From positions 18,256,825-18,320,824 of the forward strand of contig NW_004454181.1 in the NCBI RefSeq assembly GCF_000283155.1: DNA of 64,000 nt, read 5' to 3'. This document shows, piece by piece, positions 1 to 12,862 of the stretch; position 1 is the first letter of the stretch; each line of letters starts with the position of its first letter. The position numbers were made by a program, and so were the translations under genes. The notes beneath the pieces are model-generated. The model worked only from the letters and a program-made list of their open reading frames with translations, searched no databases and was not told the origin of the DNA. The stretch is from Ceratotherium simum simum (lineage: Eukaryota; Chordata; Mammalia; Perissodactyla; Rhinocerotidae).

Positions 1-1129
1 TATAAGAGTCTTCTTTACAAAGCTAGCTCTAGCTGGTTTCCCTTCCTGCAGAATGTTGTTGATTTTGGAGGACTGGCCCCCATTGTTTGGGGAATTCCCC
101 TACTTTAGAGTCTTGGTGGGAAGCAGAGAGCACCTCCCACAATAGAAGTGGCAAATGTCAGTCACTGGCTTTCCCAGTGTCCCTTGCAGCTGGGATGGTT
201 GACCACATGACCCAGGTTCAACCAATTAGATATTACATGCAATGAAAGGAGGCTCGAGAGAATTCATTTTAACGGTGGTGGTAACAGCAACATCCTCCAC
301 CCAACACCACCAGTGGCGGCAGCGTAAGCTGGGTTGTTTGATGGCGGTGGCATCCAGGCCAGGCTGGGGCTGCATCATCACTCAGCCTGCTACCCTGGCT
401 GAGGCCTGACCTCCCTTGTCATTGCCCTTTACCTCGGGCCTGTTCTGCAGCTTTCCTGACACTTCTAGGAACCACCTGACATGCTTTCAATCAATTCCTT
501 TTCTGCCTAAGTCAGAATTGGTTTGGTTGAATGGGTTTAATTGAATTGGTTTCTGTTGCCCGCAGCAACTCCAGTAGATCCAGTTACTTCCCACCAAAGG
601 GTCCTAACTAATTCAAGGAGCTCAGCCTTGCCTGAATCTTCTTTTAAGTGTATATTTCTAGCCTCTTGATGACCCCTCTCCCCAGCCACTAATTAATATT
701 GTCTACTGAGCCCCACAGGGAGACCCAGCCTCAGGTCAAGCCCTAGGATGGACAATCTCCTGCTGGACCTTATATTTTGGCGCTAAGTATACATTGCACA
801 GGCTGCTGCTGGCCCATGTCCCACCTTTGTGTGGATTAGGAAAAGACTTGGCCATCAGCTGGGGACACCTTGTGCAGGGAATAACCTGCGTGGCCACATC
901 TAAAGGCCCTGGTAGTCATCTTTTCCACGGTCCTGCTGGGCTGAGGCTGAGGGAGCTGGACGGGGAGGGCGAAGGTACTAAACACAAGTTTACAAAGGGA
1001 CAGAATCTTCATTTGGTTTAGGTTCAGGAGGAAAGCATGGGCTTTGTAGAAAGTTATAAGCTGAATGAAGCATAGAATCAGTGGTTTGCAACCTGGAATC
1101 CATGGATAGGTTTCCAGCGGGGTCTTGAA
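1..1129. other. No gene recognised
   Basis: Ordinary intergenic DNA. Small open frames occur, such as 794-1021, but none looks coding, and I see no repeat I can name. Confidence 0.5.
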
Positions 1130-1145
1130 TCACCCTGAAATTTTT

Positions 1146-1395
1146 CTTCTTTTTTTGCTTGAGGAAGATTTGCCCTGAGTTAACATCTGTTACCAATCTT
1201 CCTTTTTTTTTTTTTTGGCTTGAGGAAGATTCGCCCTGAGCTAACATCTGTTACCAATCCTCCTCTATTTTGTATGTGGGTCACTGCCACAGCATGGCTG
1301 CCGATGAGTGGTGTAGGTCCATACCCAAGATCCGAACCCGGAAACCCAGGCCGCCCAAGCACTGGACTTAACCACTAGGCCACAGGGCCAGCCCC
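1146..1395 (-). mobile_element. ERE SINE (perissodactyl, tRNA-derived)
   Basis: The body ends in GGGCCAGCCCC and has the GATCCGAACCC B-box region. Near-identical flanks (AATCACCC-GAAATTTT at 1130-1145 and 1398-1412) are the target-site duplication. The tail module GAGGAAGATTYGCCCTGAG is present twice. Confidence 0.9.
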
Positions 1396-2298
1396 AAATC
1401 ACCCAGAAATTTTATATAAAACGTTGTGAGGACTTACATTTTTCTGGAGAGAGGGTCTCTAACTCTCATCAGTTTGTCTAAAGGCTCCGTGATCTACCTA
1501 CCACACACACAAATAAATTGTGACTTAAAAACCACTGGTATGATCTAACCTTTTATTTTACAAATAAGGAAAGCAAGAAACAGATGTTCAGAAAGGTCAC
1601 AGAGCTCATTAGTGGTCAAGCCAGGATGAAAACCCAGGTCCACAGCTCAAATGACAGAACCCTCTTCATGCCTTAGGCAGCAGTCACATGATCATGCCGA
1701 GATCTCCTCATCAAGAGAATTCTACCTGGTCAGGAATGTCCCAGGAGCGGCAGCAAGACCTCACAGACAGGTGTCCCCACATGAGCAGTGCTGCTCTTCC
1801 AAACCTCAGGCTCCCACTGCTCTGGCCACCTGGCCCAGCCCCACCCGGGCGAGGACAGGCCAGCCCTGGTGGTGGAGCAGATCAAGAGCCGCCAGGGGCA
1901 AACTCTGTCCCTCCACTGTTCCCCCCTCTCTCCCCTGTCCCACGCTCACACTTGCAGGCACCTGCCCCTCGGGGCCAGGCAGAGGCGCAGGAAACCTGTG
2001 GGCTGGAAAGCCACAAGTCACTCAGCTAGTGCTTTAAAACAAAATATTTTTTTCGAGTCCCAAAACCCACACAACAGGCTGGGCCCTCACATTACCACCA
2101 AGGCCACGTGTAGGTGGAACGGCCTTCACATTCACATTCACCTTTCTCAGACAAGGCCTCCCTTTCCTGGGTGCCTATAATATTCATTTCATTTCCTCAG
2201 TTTAAAAATATTGGGGACGGGGCCACCAAATAGTTTTTCCCAATGGTTTCCTTCCAGGATATGCCAGTTTCATTTAAAAAAAAAAAAAAAAAAAATCT

Positions 2299-2532
2299 TA
2301 GGGGGCCAGACTGGTGGCTTAGTGGTTAAGCCTGCATGCTCCACTTTAGTGGCCTGGGGTTTGAGGGTTCAGATCCCAGGCAAGCCATGCTGTGGCAGGC
2401 GTCCCACATATAAAGTAGAGGAAGATGGGCACAGTTGTTAGCTCAGGGCCAGTCTTCCTCAGCAAAAAGAGGAGGATTGGCAACAGATGTTAGCTCAGGG
2501 CTAGTCTTCCTCACCAAAAAAAAAAAAAAAAA
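2299..2532 (+). mobile_element. ERE SINE
   Basis: Starts GGGGCCAGACTGGTGGCTTA and ends in TCCTCACC plus an A-tail. Flanks repeat AATCTTAGG. The short middle (GCCATGCTGTGGCAGGCGTC) marks the subfamily shared with 33348, 51765, 52021 and 53738. Confidence 0.9.
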
Positions 2533-2579
2533 ATCTTAGGGATGACCACCACAAACAGGAGTAACTGCTAACATACGGG

Positions 2580-2790
2580 CCAGGCACTGTACTAAGCAAT
2601 GGACACCAAGTTATAATTCCATCTTCACAGTAAGGATAAATACTACTATTGTCCCTATTTTATAATAAGGAAACTGGGGCAAAAGAGTGTTAAGTAACTT
2701 GCTCAAAGTTCTAAAACTATAGGAGGCAGAGCTAACTCTTTAATCCAGGTCTCTTGGACTCCAGGTTCTAAACCGGTAGCTGCTCTGCTA
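2580..2790 (-). mobile_element. MIR SINE
   Basis: GGCCAGGCACTGTACTAAGC, TATTTTATAATAAGGAAACT and AAGTAACTTGCTCAAAG are the reversed MIR order. A shorter MIR piece lies at 1545-1650, and a related one may lie at 2990-3110. Confidence 0.75.
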
Positions 2791-3120
2791 TGTTTGCCTA
2801 AAATGCCTCTCGGAAGAGAGGGTGCTGGCTGGGATGCCCGAGAATCCATACCATTCCCTGGTCCCCTTCAAAGGTTCTAAGCACAAAACAAGAGGATGCC
2901 CTCCTCAAGTCCTAGATCTCCTTCCAATGAGAATCAGGGCTTGAGAGAGTCTGAGACTATTAGAGCCAGAAGAGTTTTCAAGACCATGTCTTCCAACCTC
3001 CTCATTGTACAAGCCCAGACAGAGAGGCCCAGAGAGGGCAAGTGACATGGGCAGGACACACAGCTAGTAAGTGGTCGGTCCCTTGACTCCAAGTCCAGGA
3101 AGCCATCTGGCGAACCAATG

Positions 3121-5145
3121 TCTCCAGAGTGAGAGACATTTTGTCCACTGTTGTGTGAGTGATGATTTTAGGGGTACACAGAGAAAGCTTTAAATAAAGT
3201 GACTTCTCTTAAATAATGAGAAAAATATTCCCTTTCATTTCTCTTTTAGTCGTTCTGGTTACTCTAAGGACAGTCTCAGTTCAGTGAGAATATGTCTTTA
3301 ACCCTGTTCAACTCCCTTTTTATGGAGAGAGAACAGACCTTCAGTGGACACCGTATAAGTACCAGTAAGAATGTAGTAACATTGTTTTATTTTCTTTGGT
3401 TCTTTATTTTTTTGGGGGGGGGGTTACCCTATAATTATGCCAAGCGATGTAAGTTTTCCATTTATACATTAAAGTTTCCATTTAAATATATGTATTTACG
3501 TTAAAGAAAAAATGAGTCAATTTAAAGAAAATTGTCAGATGAATACTTATTGCTTGCTATAATACAAAGTAACCTCAAAAATAATTTCAAAGAAAATACA
3601 ACAGACATGTTACTTTATAATCACTTTTTAAGCAAATGACTCAATCACAAAACTGAAAACTTGAAAGCATATGACTCTAATCATGGCCCGTTCATGTGAC
3701 TAGAAATTTATCACACTAACTTGAGGGTCAGCTCCACACTCTGTGACTTCCTCTCTTCACTCCCCACCCCCCTTAACACTCAGGGGACCTCAGGGACACA
3801 ATCATGCCACCCTAGGAGGAGTCTAAGACGAGGCAATTACAACGAGGAAGAGAAACAGCCCAATGTCATCGCGGAGGGACTGTGTGAGCTGTTCCCAGCA
3901 GTAGAAGAGGTATGCCGCCCCCTGGTGGACAGTTTGGAAATTTGTGCCTCAGGCTTCTTGTCAAACGGGCAACCTTGATACTCAACTGTTAAAATGTACC
4001 TGCCTTTGTGCCACATGTAAACATAGATATGTACTGCTTTTGAATTTCACTTCAGGATAGTAAAGGGGGTGTTCCAAAATACTTGTTAGAAGGGGTTTCT
4101 GTGTCTAATAAGGTTAAGAACCACTGTTGCTCCCTGCTTTAAAGGCTGACAGCCAGGGCAGGATGAGCCTCTATGGAGAGCATTTCATAGTATGACGTGT
4201 TATTCCCCACCTGACCAAACTCTCTCTGGTCTTCTCCTTCTGTCCAAATCCTGCCTCCCACCAGGCCCAGGCCTCCCTCCAGCTCACAGCCATCACACCC
4301 TCCTCTGCAGTCAGCTCACTTCTCCTGGGTTTGAACCAGCCCCACCACACTGGACTTCGCATGCGTTACTCAACCAGGCAGAGCCTAGGTCTCCAGCTAG
4401 TAAAAATGAGTACCCCTACCCACACCCTGTGCCACTGCTCTGAGATCCCATGAGATGATGCTCGTGAAGCACTTAGCACGTCCTGGCATGAGGTAGATGC
4501 TCGGTAAATGTCAGATGGTGGTGGTGACACCCCCAATCTCCCCTCCAACCCAGTTTTATTTAAAAAGGTCTCAGTAAATGTGTATTGACTGATAGAGTCA
4601 GGATTCTCCAACAAAGCTTACCACACTCATCAAGCTGAGGGTGTCCTGAAGACATAAGATCTGGACTTGCCACCCATCTCAGCTAAAAGAACATTTCCAA
4701 ATTAGAGAAAGCAGCAGATGAAAGAAGGCAGGAGGTGCCCCCTACTGGCATGCTTACATTATCTCAGGAAGAAAAGTGGATTCTGGAAACAGAAGGCAGA
4801 GGATTTAGCATAATTTTCAAGGAGGACAAAACCAAGTGTTAGACTGAGGTGGGAGGCAGTGATGACTGAAAGATATAAGTGGGAACTTACCAGCATGGAT
4901 GCCTTTATCACCTGACTTTACCCCACAGGAAGTGGCTCACTCAGGTCAGGTTGCTAGTCAAGGGTAGAGCTGGCAATTGAACCCAAAGGTGCCAACTACA
5001 AATCTGGAAATCTCTCCCATGATGGAAAGCAAACCCTTTCAGACTAGGAGCTGTGACTTATGCATTGACATCCTTCATGGCACTTTGCATAAAAATATAT
5101 GCATCAATTATTTGATGAAATCAAACCAATTATTTGATGAAATGA
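3121..5145. other. Intergenic, little recognised
   Basis: No gene. A probable MIR piece lies near 4420-4520 (GTGAAGCACTTAGCACG then GATGCTCGGTAAATG), and a worn DNA-transposon end (GTTAAGAACCACTG) at about 4112-4125. Confidence 0.5.
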
Positions 5146-5149
5146 TAAT

Positions 5150-5365
5150 CAACATTTATGAAACGATCACTCTATGCCCAGCACTGTGCAAAGTGCTATT
5201 AACATATTATTTCATTTGTTATTCACAATAACAGTATGAGGTAGCCCACTTTACAGATAAGGAAATTAAGTCTCAGAGAGGTTAAGTAATTTGCCTATGA
5301 TCACAACGCCTGGATTTGCACCCAAGCACACTAACTCCAAAGCCTGGCCTCTTATCCATTAGACC
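5150..5365 (-). mobile_element. MIR SINE
   Basis: CACTGTGCAAAGTGCTATTA, TTACAGATAAGGAAATTAAG and AGAGAGGTTAAGTAATTTG; it directly abuts the hAT fossil at 5366. Confidence 0.8.
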
Positions 5366-5880
5366 ACAAGTTCTCCAACTGTTCGGTCTCAGAATTCCTT
5401 TACACTCTTAAAAATTCTTAATGACCACAAAGAGCTTTTGTTTACAAGGATTATATCTATCAATATTTACAGTATTCGAAATTAAAATGGGAATTTTTAA
5501 ATTTACTAATTAATTTAAACATTGCAATAACCCTTTTAATGTTAATATAATCAACATTATTTTCATGAAAATTAACTGTTTTCCCAAATAAAAAAAATAT
5601 TTAGTAAGAAAACTGTTATTGTTTTACATTTTCACAGATTTCTTTAATATCTGGCTTAAAAGAAGACAGCTGGATTCTCATATCTACTTCTGCATCCAAT
5701 ACGCTCTGATAGCACCCTTCATGTAGCTTCTGCAAAACTCCAGTGTACACTCATGACAGAATGAGAGTGAAAAAGGCAAATAACATCTTAGTGCTATCAC
5801 TGAGACAGTCTTGAGCTCATGCACCCCTGAAAGGGTCTTGGGGACGCCTGGGGTCTCCAGACACCCTTGGAGAACCAGTG
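5366..5880 (-). mobile_element. Short, internally deleted copy of the same hAT family
   Basis: About 515 bp whose two ends correspond, in reverse orientation, to the ends of the element at 19918-21261. Shared stretches include a segment with ACTCTTAAAAATT then AAAGAGCTTTTGTTT at one end, and GGCAAATAACATCTTAG then CCCCTGAAAGGGTCTTGG at the other. Most of the transposase region is missing. The right end reads GAGAACCAGTG; the left end is degraded, so the start is approximate. Confidence 0.75.
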
Positions 5881-6429
5881 CTCTATAAGATGCTGTCCAC
5901 AGGGCGAAGGAACAAGGGCCCTGCCTTCCCAGAGTCACTTCTGGGGAAGTTAATCCACCTGAAACATTCCTATGGATTCCTCAAATGCCTTGTCTTCCCT
6001 TTCCCTCCATTCTTGCTCTTTTCCTGGCAACTGCATGTCTTCTAAGTCAATTTTTTCTTCCTCTATGCTCTGGATGCAGCCTGTCAGGGCAATGAGGAAC
6101 CTTGAGACAGAACCCTACAAGCAATAAAGAGGGACGCTGTCTCAGTCCTAGATGCCTCTGTATAAAGACCAAGGAGCATAAACGATTAATTCCTAACTAC
6201 TACTCCATTTCTAGGGAAATTCTGACAACTCCTCACTCAATTTCATCTAGACTAAGAAACCTAGGATTAAGAAGTGATACTCCTGTTTCATTAAAATAAA
6301 TAAATGTGAGTCATTAATTGCAGTATCCTAAAAGACAGTCACATTTCCCACCTAGAGGGAACGTTGGCTCCCTGGGTGCCATCCTTCCCCTGGTCGCCAG
6401 CTCTCCCCTGGCCTCCCATTAGCATCCAT

Positions 6430-7412
6430 GAAGAGGGGCCCCTGCTCCACCCCATCCCCAACAGGGATCCTCGCTGCTGCTTCCAAACCACACTCCCCTC
6501 TCTGCCCTAAAACTCCAGCTCGGAATCTCATGTCATCAGACTATGCCACACACTGCCTGTCTTGTTGCAAACACTCGGGTCATTCCCTTCCCTCCTTGAA
6601 GATTTTGGCTCCTCACTCACTACCATTCTCTCCACCACCACTTCTTCATTCTGTCTCTTCCTTCCAAGACCCTGCTCTCAAAATTCCTTGACAATTCTCC
6701 CCAATGAGCTTGTCATCCGTCTACCTCAGTCCCTCACTCCTGTGGTCATCTCCTAGACATGATCACTACCAACAACTCCAAACTCCCCATAACCTGATCT
6801 TCTAGCACCCCACTCTCCATCTTCCCAGCTCAACACTACCCTGTCCCCAACAATTTTTTGGCCCCCTAAGGACCTACACTTAAAATCCAAATGCATTTCC
6901 ATGGCCCTCAAGATCCTACATGATATGGCCCTTGCCTGCCTCTCTGGCCTTGTCTCCCAACCCTCTCCCTATCACTCACTACTCTCCAGCCCTGCTGACC
7001 TTTCTGCAATTCCTCAAATATACCAAGTCCATTCCTGCCTCAGGCCCTTTGCACTTGCTCTGTCCTCTATCTGGATAGTCCTAGCCCTGGATGTTTTCAG
7101 GGCTCCCCTCTCACCTCCTTCAAATCATTATTCAAAATACCTTCTCAGTAAGGCCCCCTGTAACCTCTCTATTTAAAATTTCAACCCACCCACCCACGGG
7201 CCATACCCCCTTCTCTACTTTATCTTTTCCACAGCATCTGTCACTTTCTAGTGTAAGGTATAACTTACTATTATTTTGTAGACAGTCTGTTTCTTCCGGC
7301 AAGGATGAGGGCAGAGATTTTTACCTGTTTTGGTCAGTGATGTATCCTTAGTACCTAGAACAGCACCTGGCACATAGTGACCATTCAATAGATATTTTCC
7401 GCATGAATGGAG
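6430..7412 (+). mobile_element. LINE-2 3' region
   Basis: The final part carries the L2 signature: ATATGGCCCTTGCCTGCC, CAGGCCCTTTGCACTTGC and then CAGCACCTGGCACATAGTGA with a CATTCAATAGATAT end. The part before 6885 is weaker. It explains several open frames here. Confidence 0.75.
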
Positions 7413-7604
7413 GAAATTGGATTATGCAGATTTGAAACAATAAAAATAAAAATGTTTATTAAGTCATTTACATAAAATTTTAAACAACAAACCACTACCA
7501 ATTTATCAAGAATTATCTTTCAATGTTTTAACAGGCTTAAAAGAAGTTATATTCATGCCATTTCTGTATAGCGTCGCCTCTTTAACAGAAATACATGACA
7601 TCTG

Positions 7605-8002
7605 TTATGGGCTGAATTGTGTCTCTCCTCACCCCACCTCCCCCCACGCCCACACCCCAAAATTCATGTTGAAGTCTTAACCTCTGGTACCTCAGAATGT
7701 GACTGTATGTGGAGACAAGGCCTTTAAAGTTAACATGGAGTCCGTAGGGTAGACCCTAATCCAGTGTGACCTGTGTCCTCACAGGAAGAGATTAGGACAC
7801 AGACACAGAAGGAAGACCACGTGAGGACACAGAGAGAAGGCAGCCATCTGCCAGCCAAGGAGAGAGGCCTCAGAAGCAACCAACCCTACTGACACCTTGA
7901 TCTTGGGCTACCAGCCTCCGGAATGGTCAGACAATAAAGTATTGTGGTTGAAGGGCCCAGTCTGTGGTGTTCTGTTATGATAGCCCGAGCACACTAATGC
8001 AG
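7605..8002 (+). mobile_element. MLT1-like LTR
   Basis: Starts TGTTATGGGCTGAATTGTG, contains TTCATGTTGAAGTC, CTGACACCTTGATCTTGG and ACAATAAAGT, and ends in CCCGAGCACACTAATGCA. This is the layout of a solo MaLR LTR. A small fragment of the same family (CTGACACCTTGATCGTGG) lies at about 26485-26510, upstream of PTTG1. Confidence 0.65.
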
Positions 8003-10739
8003 TATCCGTGTCAGGACTAGTCCTAAATTATGTAAATTTTTAGTATTTATGCAAGGTCTTCAGGAATACATCCCTCCCGTAAAATTCAACAGTCCTGTGT
8101 TCCAGTATTGCGAGGTGCCAAGCACTGTGTTGTGTTATGTCTGTTGCCTTCTTAGCTCCCAGTTCTTTCTGGCTCCTTCTCAAGGCATGAATCCACGCCT
8201 GCTTTCCCTGTCCCTCTTCACACAACTGTCCCCTCAGCCTCTCTCCATGCCAGCCTCACCCCTCTGCCTCTGACTACAGTGCAGGACTGAAAAACAATCT
8301 GTTTTACTACTCTTGTGACATACCCAGTTTTCAACCTAGGAATGCAGAACATTGTGCTCAATTAGCTTTTGATCTTTCTGGAAGATGAAGATGCTTCTTA
8401 ACTCTGTGCCCTGCCCCTGACCGCACCCCTGGGTTAGTGGCCCCGATGGGCTGTCCCTTCCAGTGCATCAGTGCAAGTGTTCAGGAAGACAAAAGCCAGC
8501 TGTAGCCTGGGCTCTGAGCAGCATACCAACAGCAGGCAGCTACCACCTCTGCAGTGGGGCTGCAAGACGGAGGGGAGGGATGGTGCGTGCCATCGCCATG
8601 GAAACCCCCTCCATCCTCGAGCTCCAGAGGAAGGCAGGACCTGCAGTCTGTTCCACTGTGTGCTCCAAGAAGAGAAGTGGCTCGTCAGTCTGGGCTCCTC
8701 TTGCAGGAAAGAGAGGCCTCTTCACAGGGAGTGTAGGCATGAATCCTCCCAGGAGCCTGTGCACACAGGGCCACAGGCAGCCATCTGACTGTGGTACTTC
8801 CTGCTGTAATTCAATTCTACAAACTGCCTGTTTGTCTACCCCAGGCAAGGCTGTAAACTTGGAGACCACAAAGATAAACAACCCCTCAGCAGGGTTTGAC
8901 TCTAGCTGGAGGAGAGGGACGGAAGATCTGCCATTTGATTGCTCCTATTCCTTGAGTACATGTGGCTAAGGTTCCAAAAGCCACTAGGTACAGCATGTTC
9001 TCTAGTTAATTCTGGGCTTGTCGAGAGACGCCAGAACTAGCCCTGTGAGCATCAGCCATTGGGAAAGGAAAGAGGCCTGAGAGAGGAGGTGGTTAGCCTT
9101 TGGGTGTCTGCAGGGAAAAGCCACGTCCATGGTGGGAGAGAGTGGTTCCTCCCCTTCCTGTAGCCAGGAGTAGCTCTAAACGAACCACATGGACCTGCAA
9201 GGATGGGAGAGTGGCATCTCAGAAACTGTAGGCTTACTCTGGTGCCACCAACAGAGCCAAGTGGGGTGAGAGAGAAGGCTCTTGGGGGAGCATTCTGGGA
9301 GCCTGAGAATACGGTGTGTGTCCTTTTCAGTCTTCTTAACACACTGTGGAGAGAAAAGGGGGATCACCGGCATGTGGGACTTGAACTTAAACACTGGTGC
9401 CTGCTCCCGGTCCAGGGATTTCTCACCTGCCGGAGTAGCCCAGGTCTGCAGGGCCTGCAGATCCTCTGGCGTGGTGTACCTGGGAAACCTTCACCCCATC
9501 CCATTCTCTGTGGCCCTTACAGGGTCTGGAAAGGACCCCAATGGTTATTAATGGAGAGGCAGAGGCCACGGATGGCCCCTGGATCAAGCAATAGGAGGCC
9601 CCACCTGGGAAAGGTGTGGGAAAAGGCAGAGCTGCCATTCTCAGGAGGAACGGAGGTCTGCAGCCATAGAGGAAGGGGTGGTCACACACACCCTACACAG
9701 AGCACTGGCCACCAGCATCACAGAGCCCAACACCCAGAATGAAGCCAGGACACTCCCCATAGCCAAGATGTGGCCTGCTCCCTGAGCAGAATCCTTCCGT
9801 CCTCCAGCTGTCCTCCCTGGCACTGGGCTGTGGTAAGGCCCACGAGGACCTGACATCTGCAGGCAAGAGCTTGCAATGAGTTTCAGATGGAAGCTCTAAA
9901 ATGAACAGGACTGGGGCTTATATTCCAAATCAAAATGGAATTTTAACCCAAAGTAACTGGAAAGCTGAACAATCTGTTGAGATGCTGTGAAGCATCACCT
10001 ACCACCCAGCAGGGAGGAGAGGTCAACAAAACACGTTAGGCAGCAGTTACTGCAGAAAGAAAACCAGTTCACTTTCCACCCTGGCGACTTGGGTCATCTC
10101 AGTAAACAGGCAAGGGGCGCTGTAAGAAAAACCGCTAATAGGACCAGCGCTATCTAGCAGGGGAGGCGGGAAGCCGGCCCCCTTGCTCATGCTCTGCCCC
10201 CACCACTCTCTCTGTGGAAAACTGTGATGAAGACGGGCCCCCTGCCTGGCTCTGCTTGATGTAACAGTGGGCACAGTGCAGTCCCTGGGTGTCCAGGAAA
10301 CGGGGTCCCCAGGGACTGATGACATACTCATTCATTTCAGCAAATACCCGAGTAGCTGCCACATGGCAGGCATGAGGATACAACAGTACACAGGACAGGC
10401 CTCAGCAGCTCCCAGGGTGGCTGAAGAGACAGCTGGACCAACAGGCAGACACAGCCCAGCGTGGTAAGTGCCAGGATAAGTTGAAGGGTCTGGGGCTAAC
10501 TGAGCAAATAGGAGGGCAGCCAGTCCAACCTCGGGGTCTCAGGAAAGGCTGCCGGCAAGAGAAGAGTCTCAGCGGAGAGCTAAAGGATGGGCAGGTAGGA
10601 GTCAGGCAAATCAGAAGAGCTTTCCAGGAGTGAATCAGACGTTGTCTCCCTGGGAGCCACCACGCACCGTGGGAGCCACTAGACTTTATCCCGAAGGCAG
10701 TGGGGCATCACTGAAAAGTAAATGAAGTGGGGAATGGCT
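8003..10739. other. Intergenic, moderately GC-rich, no gene recognised
   Basis: Several overlapping open frames reach 168-179 codons (8463-8969, 9203-9742) on both strands, but none has recognisable protein features or splice context. I see no named repeat in most of it. Confidence 0.5.
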
Positions 10740-10905
10740 GTTTAACGGGCATGGGTTTCTTTAGTGGGGTGATAAAATGGTCTGAAATTAGATAGATGGC
10801 TGCACAACATTGTGACTATAATAAAAGCCACTGAATTGTACGCTTTAAAATGGTTTAAATGGTGAACTTTATGTTTCATGAATTTTACCTCAGTTAAAAA
10901 AAAAT
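10740..10905 (+). mobile_element. L1 3' end fragment, older
   Basis: Contains AAAGCCACTGAATTGTACGC, TGGTGAACTTTATGTTTC and TTTTACCTCAGTTAAAAAAA, the end of an L1M-type element. Confidence 0.7.
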
Positions 10906-11429
10906 AGTAAATGACACTTGGAGAGGACTTTCAATTCCAACCACGAGGGACTAACAAGGACCACTGGACCCTCCTGCCTGAAACAAGTAATAAACAGGGC
11001 AAACATGAAATGATGGTTTCTGAGAGAACAGACGTTAAACCAAGGACAGCGATCCCCAAGGAATGGAAAATGAATGAGCTGAGCCCAGAGACTGCCACTG
11101 AGTGGGGAAGGGAGGGGACCCAAGCAGAGCCAGCCGACTCCCTGAGAGGAGGAGACCGCAGAGTGGGCGGGGACCAAGGCAGCCAGTTTGTAGAGCAGAG
11201 CCCTGGAGAGGAGAGAGCAGCAGAGAGAGAACCGGGAAAATTTGCAGAGGGCCTCCCGCTAGTATTCAGAAGAGCACCGCTCATTACAGGCACGCGAGAA
11301 AACCGCCCGAAAGGATCAGAGGGAAGAAGGCCCGCAGACCACACACGGGCAGGAATAGTGTCCATCCCCAACAGCCAGACTGGAAAACTGCATAATTCAG
11401 GGAACAGTGGATAGAGAACTAAGAGTCTT

Positions 11430-12135
11430 ACCTCGTTCCTTAAATTAAAATTAAAAATAGAACCACCATATGACCCAGCAATCCCACTTCTGGTATACAT
11501 ATCCAAAGGAAATGAAAACAGGATCTCAAAGAGATATCTGCACTTCCGTGTTCATTGCATTATTCACAATAGCCAAGTGTCCACCAACAGATGGATGGAT
11601 AAAGAAAATGGGGTTATATATACAATGGAGTATTATTTCAGCCATGAGAAAGAAGGAAATACTGCCGTTCGTGACAGTATGGATGGACATTGAAGGCATT
11701 ATGCTAAGTAAGATAAGTCAGACAGAGAAGGACAAATACTATATGGTATCACTTATTTGTGGAATCTAAAAAAGCCGAACACATAGAAACAGAGAGTAGA
11801 ATGGTGGTTACCAGGCGCTGGAGGGGGAGAAATATGGGGAGATGATGGTCAAAGGGTACAAACTTCTACCTATAAGACGAGTAAGTCCTGGGAATCCAAA
11901 GTACAGCATAATGTCTACAGTAAATAACACCGTATTATATACTTGAAAGTTGCTGAGAGAGTAGATCTTAAATGTTATCACAAAAAAGAAACAGTAATTA
12001 TGTGACATGATGGAGGTGTTAGCTAACGCTATCATGGTCATCCTTTTGCAATATATAAGTGGATCAAATCAACACATTGTATACCTTAAACTTACATAAT
12101 ATTATATGTCAATTATATCTCAATAAAGCTGGAAA
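11430..12135 (+). mobile_element. L1 3' end
   Basis: Classic L1 tail: ACCACCATATGACCCAGCAA, CCACCAACAGATGGATGGAT, AATGGAGTATTATTTCAGCC, then TATATCTCAATAAAGCTGG and an A-rich end. It is truncated at its 5' side and not coding. Confidence 0.9.
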
Positions 12136-12149
12136 AAAGAAAAAAGAGT

Positions 12150-12295
12150 CTGGATATTGGGGCCAGACAGACATGGGTTTGAGTCCATGCTCCAACAACC
12201 TACCAGCTGCATCATTTAAATTTTGGAAGCTTGTTTCCTCATCTGTAAGACAGGGACTCATTTGATTGTCATAAAAATAAATGGAAGATACGGTA
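12150..12295 (+). mobile_element. MIR SINE
   Basis: CAGACATGGGTTTGAGTCC followed by CCAGCTGCATCATTTAA and GTTTCCTCATCTGTAAGACA is MIR in forward orientation. A second short L1 tail (TCAATTATATCTCAATAAAA) follows at 12325-12410. Confidence 0.65.
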
Positions 12296-12566
12296 AAAAA
12301 AAAAAAAAAAAAAAAAAAGTTCACAATATGCGTAAGTCAAACCATTATGCTATAAACTTGAAACTTATACAGTGCTGTATGTCAATTATATCTCAATAAA
12401 ACTGGAAGAAAAAAAGTCTTTCCTCAAGAGAAGGGGAAATTTAGCCCAAGGCCAAAGGCTGCTCTGGTCCTCCCTAACAAACCTGAACAGCAAGACTCAA
12501 ATGAATCAGATTGTGGCCAAGTAACTTAATTACATCCCAGAGCAAAGTTTAAGAATGTTTCTAGAG

Positions 12567-12862
12567 GGCCGGCCCCGTGGCTTAGCAGTTAAGTGCGTGC
12601 ACTCCGCTACTGGCAGCCCGGGTTCAGATCCCAAACGCGCACCGAGGCATCGCTTCTCTGGCCATGCTGAGGCCGCGTCCCACATAGAGCGACTATGTGC
12701 AACTAAGACGTACAACTATCTACTGGGGCTTTGGGGGAAAAAAAAAAGGAAGAGGATTGGCAATAGATGTTAGCTCAGAGCCGGTCTTCCTCAACAAAAA
12801 GAGGAGGATTAGCATGGATGTTAGCTCAGGGCTGATCTTCCTCACAAAAAAAAAAAAAAAAG
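12567..12862 (+). mobile_element. ERE SINE
   Basis: Starts GGGCCGGCCCCGTGGCTTAG, has the CTATCTACTGGGGCTTTGG middle and two copies of the GATGTTAGCTCAG tail. The target-site duplication GTTTCTAGA lies on both sides. Confidence 0.93.

Noticed and set aside
8463..8969. 168-codon open frame on the plus strand
   Set aside because: GC-rich intergenic DNA with overlapping open frames in other frames and on the other strand. It has low-complexity composition, no recognisable domain and no splice or promoter context.
9203..9742. 179-codon open frame on the plus strand
   Set aside because: Same reasons: several competing frames, no domain, no promoter, and a composition typical of chance frames in GC-rich DNA.
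10911..11506. Overlapping 167-codon plus and 191-codon minus frames
   Set aside because: They mirror each other on opposite strands, sit between two L1 tails and show no protein signature; likely old repeat DNA.
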